In this document: positions 55,975-64,000 of the stretch, in pieces
How positions within the stretch are numbered: position 1 is the stretch's first letter
How the letters are laid out: each line of letters opens with the position of its first letter
Made by a program: the position numbers and the translations under genes
The notes under the pieces: model-generated
Database searches by the model: none
What the model saw: the letters and a program-made list of their open reading frames with translations, nothing else
Told to the model about the DNA's origin: nothing
Assembly: GCA_009823505.1 (NCBI GenBank)
Contig: VZQC01007982.1
Coordinates: 5,352,714-5,416,713 of the forward strand
Length of the DNA stretch: 64,000 bases
Direction of reading: 5' to 3'
Source: Rhizomys pruinosus
Lineage: Eukaryota; Chordata; Mammalia; Rodentia; Spalacidae

Positions 55975-57971
55975 TGTTTGCTTTTTTTTTTTTTGCTTTT
56001 TTTTATTACTTCTTTATTTTTTTTTTTCATTTTTTAACAATACGTAGTAATTTATGAGTACAAGCATCCTTCATGTAAAACCAATTTGCAAGCAGTTGTG
56101 GCCAAACCCACACAGCCCATGGGTCCCACCATCCAGCGGGGGGGGGGGGGGGCTTGTTTATGTTCAATCAAGTTGATCAAATAAGTGTCCAGACTATATT
56201 GCTGTAGTTTCACCATTCACCCCAATCGCAGCCCTTACATCCTACCACGCCCCCTCTTCCACAGATTGTTCCCTAGGCTTAGAAAAGGGGCACAGGTGGA
56301 TAAGAAGCAAAACAGTTTACTTTCTCTGGAGCTGTTGTCTTGGACTCTGGTCAATTCTGGCTGTTTCCTTTCATGGGATGATGGTTTGTCCAGGAATAAC
56401 CTTTCAATCCTACTAGTGAAGAATAAGCAATTAGATATATAGGTATTTAAACAGTACTAATTGTTATGGTAGATTACTTTGGTAATCTACCATAGATTTG
56501 GTAACCTACCATAGACACAGATGTTTGGATGGTATGTTAATCCATGAATTACATTTTTTTTGTAAAATATGACAGGGTCTTACTGTGGCTTATAACATCT
56601 CCTAACCACTAGAGGATGTAAGCTTGTGGCATCAGCCGTGGGTTATTCCTCCAAGGAGAGAGCTAATAGTCAATTAGATTTGGGGTATATGGGCATATCG
56701 CTGCCACTGCTGCACAGTATTTCCAGGCAGGTGAGGTGTAGCTGGTGCTGACAGAGGAGTCTTGCTTGATTCAAGGAGACCTATATTTGCTTTAATGTTT
56801 TAGTGGCTGTGATGGATAGCTTTAGTGTCAACTTGACACACCCGAGTTGAGGGAGCCTCAATTGGGGAATTGGCTCCATTGGATTGGCCTGTGGCCACAT
56901 ATGTGGAGTAGTGTCTTGATGGTCGAGCAGTGTGGGAGGGCCCAGCCCACAATGAGTGGTGCCACCCTGGGCAGGTTGTTGTGTACCGCATAAGAAGGTG
57001 GGCTGGGCATGAGCCAGAGGAGCAAGCCAGTGGACAGCATTCCTCCATGGCCTGTGCTTCAGCTCCTGCCTCCAGGTTCCTGCCCTGACTTCCTGCCTTG
57101 GGCTCCCTGAGAGATGAACTGTGACCCAGGAGATGTAAGCTGAATAAATCCTTTCCTCCCCAAGTTGGCATCGGTCAGTGTTTTGTCACAGCAATGGAAG
57201 ACAAACTAGAACAGTGGCCTTTGGTAACACTCTCTGGTATTGCAGAGACCAACTGTACACTTGCAAGTGTGGTCTCAATACATCTTTCCCATGCTTACAT
57301 CAGGTCTTCAACAGCAGGGCCTTATTGCCTCTCTTCTTGCAGGTATCCCAGTTTACAGGCAAGAAGCCTTTACCTTTTGGGGGGGCTTGGATCCCCTGGC
57401 CAACATCTCCTTGGTAGAATAATCCGCTGCTGATATCAAAGCTCTCCTGTATTAATATATTTTGCTTAAGTGCATAGCTTAAGGAGACTTATATTTGGTT
57501 CTGAATTTTGCTTAAGTGCATAGCTTAAGGAGTATTATATTTGGTTCTGAATAGAGAATAATCCTTTTCACAGTTCCTATGTCTATTAGTCAAAGAAGGC
57601 AGTTTTACTGGTTTTATAAGAGATTACCTCTATAACAGTTGGCTCCAATTTACAGTTAGAGAACGACCTCACCATCATCATATTTCTCCTTGTTCTACGG
57701 GGGGGGGGGTAAGAAAGTCTCTTGTATTAAAACCTTTGCGGCACCTAGAAGGTAAGTTTCATTAGGACTCATTATAAATAGTTGTTACAAGTAGGATCCA
57801 CCAAGGGGTTTGATGTCTGTAGCAATCTGAGGCTTTTCTTCCTTTCAATGTTCAGAAGGGCCAACCTTTCTGCTGGCACTTCCTGGTACATCCTACACAA
57901 TGCAAAGCTGTATCTTTTCTTTCTCAGCCATTAAGTTGGTGACATTTTGACCTGTTGGAACATACAAATCT
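55975..57971 (-). mobile_element. Repeat X, copy B
   Basis: Reverse orientation, poly-A at the left (55980-56030). It aligns with copy A over nearly its whole length and with the short copy at 796-622 at its end (GTACAAGCATCCTTCATG, AATCAAGTTGATCAAAT). A hAT element interrupts it at 56809-57211. Its 5' part runs into the assembly gap, so total length and target duplication are unknown. Confidence 0.8.
56809..57211. mobile_element. URR1-like hAT element inside repeat X
   Basis: GATGGATAGCTTTAGTGTCA, ACTTGACACACCCGAG, GGCCCAGCCCACAATGAGTG and TTTTGTCACAGCAATGGAAG match URR1. TAGTGGCT at 56801-56808 and CAGTGGCC at 57212-57219 fit an 8-bp hAT duplication; copy A has the empty site (GGCCACT once, near 43130). 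Confidence 0.8.
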
Positions 57972-58759
57972 NNNNNNNNNNNNNNNNNNNNNNNNNNNNN
58001 NNNNNNNNNNNNNNNNNNNNNNNNNNNNNNNNNNNNNNNNNNNNNNNNNNNNNNNNNNNNNNNNNNNNNNNNNNNNNNNNNNNNNNNNNNNNNNNNNNNN
58101 NNNNNNNNNNNNNNNNNNNNNNNNNNNNNNNNNNNNNNNNNNNNNNNNNNNNNNNNNNNNNNNNNNNNNNNNNNNNNNNNNNNNNNNNNNNNNNNNNNNN
58201 NNNNNNNNNNNNNNNNNNNNNNNNNNNNNNNNNNNNNNNNNNNNNNNNNNNNNNNNNNNNNNNNNNNNNNNNNNNNNNNNNNNNNNNNNNNNNNNNNNNN
58301 NNNNNNNNNNNNNNNNNNNNNNNNNNNNNNNNNNNNNNNNNNNNNNNNNNNNNNNNNNNNNNNNNNNNNNNNNNNNNNNNNNNNNNNNNNNNNNNNNNNN
58401 NNNNNNNNNNNNNNNNNNNNNNNNNNNNNNNNNNNNNNNNNNNNNNNNNNNNNNNNNNNNNNNNNNNNNNNNNNNNNNNNNNNNNNNNNNNNNNNNNNNN
58501 NNNNNNNNNNNNNNNNNNNNNNNNNNNNNNNNNNNNNNNNNNNNNNNNNNNNNNNNNNNNNNNNNNNNNNNNNNNNNNNNNNNNNNNNNNNNNNNNNNNN
58601 NNNNNNNNNNNNNNNNNNNNNNNNNNNNNNNNNNNNNNNNNNNNNNNNNNNNNNNNNNNNNNNNNNNNNNNNNNNNNNNNNNNNNNNNNNNNNNNNNNNN
58701 NNNNNNNNNNNNNNNNNNNNNNNNNNNNNNNNNNNNNNNNNNNNNNNNNNNNNNNNNNN
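57972..58759. other. Assembly gap (788 N)
   Basis: Unresolved bases. Left edge is repeat X, right edge is an L1 near its 3' end, so it probably hides the L1 3' UTR and the 5' end of repeat X. Confidence 1.
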
Positions 58760-59395
58760 GCTGCATAGAACTCCATTGTGTACATGTACCACATTTTCTC
58801 TATCCACTCGTCAGTTGAGGGGCATTTGGGTTGGTTCCAGCTTTTTGCTATTGTGAACAGAGCTGCAATAAATATAGCTGTGCATGTATTTCTGCAGTAA
58901 GATGAGTCTTGTGGGTATATACCCAGGAGTGGTATGACTGGGTCAAAAGGCAAGCTCATTTTGAGTCTTCTAAGGGTTCTCCACACTGCTTTCCATAGTG
59001 GCTGTACAAGTTTACATTCCCACCAGCAAAGGAAGAGTGTTCCCCTTTCCCCCAAACCTCTTCAGCACTTGATATCATTTGTTTTCTTGATCCTGGCCGG
59101 TCTTATCGGTGTGAGATGATATCTTAGAGTGGTCTTAATTTGCATTTCCCTAATTATTAGTGATGTTGAACAGTTTTTAAGATGTTTCTCAGCCATCTCT
59201 AATTCCTCCTCTGTGAAGTCTCTATTCAGTTCCTTTGCTCCATCTTTTGAGTGGTTCATTTGTTTTCTTTCTTCTTTGTTTTTTGAGTAGTTTGTATATT
59301 CTGGAAATTAATGCTTTGTCAGATGTATCTGCAGTGAAGGTTTCCTCCCACTCTGGGTTTTCTCTTCACTTGGTGTTTGCTTTCTACTTTGTTTT
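58760..59395 (-). mobile_element. LINE-1, 5'-truncated, ORF2 C-terminus
   Basis: Reverse complement of L1 ORF2 (AACTCCATTGTGTACATGTA, TTTACATTCCCACCAGCAAA, CTCTATTCAGTTCC). On the reverse strand the frame encodes [20 protein letters not shown]. Its 3' UTR lies in the gap. Confidence 0.92.
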
Positions 59396-61904
59396 TTTTT
59401 TTTTGAGACCTCTGTGGGCCAGATTCTCTGGGTGGATGTATCCCTGATTTAATATACTAACTTGCCTTTAGGGCTGGGAATGAATTCTTGGACTGGCTTT
59501 TGTTTTGGGTGCCTCTTGGGCCTGGCGTGGTGGCACACACTTTTAATCCCAGTCCTTGGGAGGCAGAGGCAGGCAGTTCTTTGTGAGCTCAAGGTCAGCC
59601 CATCTGGTCTGCTTTGGTGAGTATCCACCAGCTGATACAAGGAAACTCTATCTTGAAGGACCAGAGATAAACTTCCTTTTCCTAGCTAGTAAAATTACAT
59701 CAGCCTTTAGCCTGAAATCTTGGTCTGACTTGGGTGGAGGTCTTTGGAGCTTGGAGAATTCCTGAGGTCCCTAGAGTGCCCACGTGTCAACTATGTGGTC
59801 TCTGCTAGAGGCCCATTTTGGGGTCTGACACCTGGATCAGTCAGGGTGCCACATGGCTACTGGGGGTAAGTTATAGGAACTGATCTCCAGGATGGTCTGT
59901 GTCTGGGAGGCAAAGGGACTTCCCTGGGTCTGTGCACTCCTTGCTGATCTGGCGGGTGGTCCTTCCTGCATGCTGTATGTTTGTGTTGGTGGAAGAGTTG
60001 GCCCCAGAGAACTGGGTGAATCAAGCTCATGAAAACTGCACTTCACTCCATGCTTTTAGTCTCCATTGGATGAAGGCATTATGTAAAATTATTGTGATCA
60101 CTTTAAGATGTTAAAGCAGCCCTCTTTACCCAGGGTCATGATGTTTTGGATGTGTGTTTGAGTCTTTCTAAAACTATGGAACCTCAGTTCTGCTTATGGG
60201 TAGTAACCTATTTGGAGGGTGTAAGTGCCTTAAGCCCTCATACTTAGCGAGATCTCATTCTGGCATGTCTGATAAGAAATATAAATATTTAATAGTATAA
60301 ACTGCATACCCTAAAAATATCTTTGATATTTCCTTTGATATTCAAACTCTCTCCCAGCCCTTGGGAGACAGAAAGAAGCATGTATATATCTTGGTCTGGT
60401 TTGGGTGGAGACCTGATACCAGAATGGCCTGGGCCAGCCCTGTTTTTTGCCTCCAGGGGTGGGAGAGGGCAGCCTTGGATAGCTAATGTGCTTTATTGTG
60501 TTCCTGCAGTGATTTCCTATCTGTTCCACCCCACCCCCTTCCTCCTCATAGGAAGCAAACATACCTCCCTGGGCTTGAACTGCTGTCCTGCTGGTCTGGC
60601 CACTCCTGGAAGTTCCCCAGCCAGGTGTGGTGGGCCACACCTTTAATCCTAGCATGCCTTCAATTCCAGCACAGCCAAGGTTTGGGTTAAGGTCAGAAAT
60701 ATTGATTTCTGAACAAAATGGAGTTTCTCAACAACATCTCATTTTCCATCTCTTATGAAGTTGAAAACCCAGTTAGGGATATTTACTACATTTCTGAAAA
60801 AGCTCTAAAATTTTGGTTTTAAAACTAGCTTGTCATGACATTGTGTCTAACCACAGTATTTATTTTATGGGAGTGCTTCTTATTATTCCTTCACAACTAA
60901 GGGTCAATCTGTTTATGAATGTTGTTATGTCTCATGGTATTAAGAAAGGAAATTGAGAAGGTGAGAAAAATGTTAGAGAGATATAGAAATGGAGATATTT
61001 TTAGTAAGGATTTATATAAAGATGATGAGAAACTTTATGCAAGTGATAAAAGTCTGAGGAGGTTTGTTATGGCAGGTAAAAGGTGAGACTGTATGAATAA
61101 GCTTAATTTTCTAAGGTTCAGTCAACTAAGAATCAAAATGTATATCTAGTCAAGGTTCATTTAAGAGTGTTCAGTTTTTGCCCAAGATTTAGCTACACAT
61201 CACATGGCACCTCAAGCTTTAGTAAAAAGATAAGATATACAGAATTGTTAGTTTTCAGTCCACTCTTGGCTTGCACTGGACTCCCTTTTACAGGTTTGGA
61301 TTAAATGGACACAGACAAATAGTGGGTTGCCTATGGCTACTGAAAATGTATTGTTTCTTACAAGAGTTGCTATTGATATTTCCTTTGATCTAACCAGATA
61401 ATTTGGCTCAAAAAGCTGGGTTCTATCTTCCTGAACCAGCTGCATGCAGTCCAGAGGAGGACAGCCTTGGATGAGCTTGGTAATCCTTATCAGTTTATTT
61501 CCTGTCTTCCAGTATGTGGTGCAGCTCCTGTCTTTCTGGGAAAACTGTAAATCAGGATGGGGGTATGAAAAAGAGATTGTTCCTGTTTGTAGTAATTGTA
61601 GTGAACAGTTTACATTTATGATAAGCCTGAAATTTTTTAATTCTATCTTGTGGGCTATGCCTGCTTAACTCATGGTGTTAAGTCCCTCCTCCAGTCAGTA
61701 TTATATAAGGCTGCTTGAATTATTGTCCAAGTCTTGCCTAAAATACTATACAGTATTAAAAGTATTAGACTGGTGTAACTTAGCCTTTCTGGATGGATAA
61801 CAACCATACTTAATGCCCATACTAATTCAGCGGAGGGACTTAAAGAACAACTTTGTTTCTTGCCCTCTGAGGTCAACTAAGTCCCAGGGGACTATGTCTG
61901 GGCG
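59396..61904. other. ERV interior, no coding motif recognised
   Basis: Contains a partial forward B1 (59520-59605) and a ~35-bp B1 scrap (60621-60655). Segments near 59700 and 60385 both contain a CTTGGTCTG(A/G) (C/T)TTGGGTGGAG-type block, suggesting an internal duplication. I see no protease, RT or integrase motif in any frame. Confidence 0.5.
59520..59605 (+). mobile_element. B1 SINE, 5' half
   Basis: CCTGGCGTGGTGGCACACAC, GGGAGGCAGAGGCAGGCAG and TCAAGGTCAGCCC; truncated at its 3' side. Confidence 0.8.
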
Positions 61905-62335
61905 CATCTCCTGAAATGTCCTGCAACTGTGAGTCACCAGCCCTCCTGGGCAGGGAGGTCTTGGAGATCCACTAATGAGAGTCTAACCAGTGTCCAGTTG
62001 ATAAAGAGGAAAGTCTCTTCATGCTTCAAAAGGGAAGCCTGGTCCTGCATGACCTGATGGAACTGGTAAAAGCCAAGAGGAGCCAGAGGCCTCTCCTCCC
62101 CCAAATTCTAGTGGCCCCTGAGGACCAGATTCTCAACTGACCTTGAGAAAACAAAGTTTGTTAATCTGGGTTAACTGTATGGACTTAAACACCCAAAAGG
62201 AAAGTATAATCAAAAGATAAGTAATCATTATATTTCCTTTAAAGTCTGAGAGATTGTGCCTCCAATTAAATTTTAAGTCTAGTGGACTTAAAATCCACTA
62301 GATTTTAAGTCATTTAAAGTCATATGAGATCTGTT
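61905..62335 (+). mobile_element. ERV interior segment shared with 15355-15775
   Basis: Same ordered blocks as at 15355. It lies about 0.9 kb before the 3' LTR, in the position where env or 3' non-coding sequence would be. Confidence 0.75.
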
Positions 62336-62517
62336 GTTACCAAATAACAGAGTGTCCTCTTTCTATTTAAGCAACTACCTAAGGGAAAACTCACACTGTG
62401 ACTCTCATAATTTCCTGGAAAGCAGATCCTGAGTCCAGACACCATGGCCAAATGAACAAAAGGAGAAGCCCAATAATGGATGCTTTGGAATCCCTCATTG
62501 AGAAAGTCTAATGGACT

Positions 62518-62674
62518 TTTTTTTTTTTTGGTCTTTTAGAGACAGGGTCTCCCTGTAGCCCCAGCTGTCCTGGAACTCGCTCTGTAGACCAGGCTGGCCT
62601 TGGACTCAGAAAGATCTGCCTGCCTTTGCCTCACAAGTGCTAGGATTAAAGGTGTGTGCCACCATGCCTAGCAG
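62518..62674 (-). mobile_element. B1 SINE
   Basis: Reverse B1 with right end GCCACCATGCCTAGC; duplication TAATGGACTTTT on both sides. Confidence 0.94.
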
Positions 62675-63260
62675 TTTAATGGACTTTTAAGTTGGATGTT
62701 TATTTCACCCTGTTCCTTTCCTGGTTCCCTGCCGAGAAAATGTACCTAGCTATTCTCACCTTCACAGGCACCGGTCAAGGAATCTGTTCTCTCTGTAACT
62801 ATATTTTTGGGGGTCTTTTACAGAGATCCACTGAGCAGAGGTACCCTAGTCACCACCCCTACACCCCTTTTCAGCATGGAAGAAGTCAGAGCAGTCAGTG
62901 CCCCAATTCACTCTTGGCAATTGGTGTGACCTCCTCAGAGGGAAATGTGATAAAAATAGGAGCTAAAAATTGGCTAGGCAGTTTAGGATCAAGACCCCCC
63001 AAAGAGCCAGTTTCTTTCTGAGCTGACAGCTGAAGACTTCCTGGATCTGCCAGTAATCTTATCCTTCTGGTTGCTCTGACTGTGGCCCATGCATCCTTAA
63101 CTCGCTTGTCAGATTTATTGAGCAGTAGGTAAATTCCATTAAAATCATGGTGCTAAGGACTCAATACAATCCCCACCCTAGCAGAGATCGTTCCGTCTTG
63201 GAAACACCAACCGTGGTTGACTTTTGTGAACTTCCTTCAAGGATTTGAAGGCCACATAAC
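62675..63260. other. ERV 3' interior
   Basis: A 109-codon forward frame (62692-63021) has no recognised motif. No env signature (CXXC, CX6CC) is present. Confidence 0.45.
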
Positions 63261-63272
63261 GAGAGGGGGAAA
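63261..63272 (+). promoter_or_regulatory. Polypurine tract
   Basis: GAGAGGGGGAAA immediately before the 3' LTR TG. Confidence 0.88.
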
Positions 63273-63581
63273 TGAAGTGGAGGATTGTAAAAATTCAGGG
63301 ACTGTGTTCTCAGATACCTTTAAGCCATTTTTCCTGGGAATGACTGGTTTGCTTGCTTTGCGTGTTTCCCCTTGATTGGTAACTTTAATTGTGATGCTAG
63401 AAATTACCCTGTATCTTGCACCTCAGGGCCACACTCCTCCAGAGTTCCTGAGTTGAGTGTTGACCCGGTGGTGTCGTAATTAAATTAAACCCTCCTATAA
63501 AACTCCATGTGGCTAAGTGAGTGGTCTCTCCACTGCAACTTTACAACAATTTGAGGGGGACCCCCAGACCCTAACATAACA
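63273..63581 (+). repeat. 3' LTR of the gammaretrovirus-like ERV
   Basis: 309 bp; TGAAGTGGAGGATTGTAAAA start and CTAACATAACA end, matching 54290-54618 apart from substitutions and a few indels. Confidence 0.92.
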
Positions 63582-63667
63582 TCTAGATATTTTTAAATGC
63601 CATGTTAATGTGTATCATCACTTCCAAGTACCTTCTAAATAATATGTCTTTCATGGACTGCAAAATG

Positions 63668-64000
63668 TGGTAGCCAGCCTCAAGGTGTACCCGCTAAACA
63701 GGGCTGGCTGACCTGTTGTAAGATACTGCAGAAATGGCTCCATGTGACCTCTGGAGTTATAAAAGGTGCTGTGGCTTATCAGTTATTTGTGGAGAGTCAG
63801 TCTTCATGTCATGAACATTCTAGTAACTTCGGGACAGGTACATGGAGTGAGGAACAGGGCTCCTGCTTATACCACATATTGACTTGACTGTGTTACCCTG
63901 GAGTCAGATCCCAGCTAAACCTTCACACAGTTGTTGCTTCGGATACTCTTACTCAATGAGAAACTCTGACCTAGATCTACCAGGCATTCCAGAATACCAG
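63668..64000 (+). mobile_element. MLT1-like (MaLR) LTR, continues past the window
   Basis: TGTGGTAGCCAGCCTCAAGG, CATGTGACCTCTGGAGTTAT then AAAAGGTGCTGTGGCTT and a CCATGTCATGA-like block match the MLT1 layout. Diverged. Confidence 0.55.

Larger units (their letters stand above)
54290..63581 (+). mobile_element. Gammaretrovirus-like ERV, largely non-coding, multiply interrupted
   Basis: It is bounded by LTRs at 54290-54618 and 63273-63581, with a Pro-type primer site, an MLV-like matrix remnant and a polypurine tract. TGTA before and TCTA after could be a decayed 4-bp duplication. No protease, RT, integrase or env motif was found in the readable interior, so it may be a VL30-like non-autonomous element or simply have lost pol to decay and the insertions and gap at 55975-59395. 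Confidence 0.85.

Noticed and set aside
57893..59055. Apparent 270-370 codon frames across 58 kb
   Set aside because: They run through 788 unresolved bases; only the L1 and repeat X edges are real sequence.
61444..63021. Forward frames of 74-109 codons as env remnants of the second ERV
   Set aside because: No CXXC, cleavage site, CX6CC or membrane anchor could be found in order.

Overview
The window is nuclear DNA of a muroid rodent other than laboratory mouse or rat. The evidence is dense B1, B2, B3 and B4 SINEs, Lx-type LINE-1 3' ends, URR1-like hAT relics and ancient mammalian MIRs. The B1 copies share the tail GGGCTACAGGGAGACCCTG and the B2 copies end CATTCATACACATA; both differ from the murine and typical cricetid forms as I know them, so I leave the family open. 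I found no convincing host exon, tRNA, rRNA or CRISPR array. The window reads as intergenic or intronic DNA built from nested transposons.

Layout. 1-15 kb: mostly single-copy DNA with scattered SINEs, a 5'-truncated L1 (5761-6925) and a small chimeric retroposon at 462-796. 15-23.5 kb: an ERV-derived segment joined to an L1 3' tail that hosts a B2-B1 composite SINE, an L1 3' UTR, a 19-unit 40-bp minisatellite (21631-22390) and an MLV-like LTR. 23.9-28.7 kb: a long reverse-strand Lx-type L1 carrying B1, B2 and a complete solo LTR (27235-27922, 6-bp target duplication). 29-38.7 kb: SINEs, MIRs, old L1 and hAT relics in single-copy DNA.

38.72-48.50 kb: a nearly full-length reverse-strand provirus. 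It has two 407/408-bp LTRs, a tRNA-Lys1,2-like primer site, betaretroviral gag-pro-pol of simian type D flavour, and an MLV/GALV-type gammaretroviral env. It sits inside the GAAA-repeat tail of a B1 SINE. Gag lacks the capsid region, pro and pol carry stops and catalytic substitutions, and integrase is split by a 2.2-kb insert. The env frame, however, stays open for 412 codons from the proline-rich region to the cytoplasmic tail.

54.29-63.58 kb: a second, forward-strand ERV of gammaretroviral class. It has 329/309-bp LTRs, a tRNA-Pro-like primer site and a decayed MLV-like matrix start, and no recognisable pol or env. It is broken by an unnamed retroposon ('repeat X'), a hAT element, an L1, B1s and a 788-bp assembly gap. 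An MLT1-like LTR closes the window.

The most unusual items are the beta/gamma chimeric provirus with its retained env frame, repeat X (three copies, one fused to an L1 3' tail and inserted as a unit), the single-event B2-B1 composite SINE, and the minisatellite whose unit carries a heat-shock-element-like motif.
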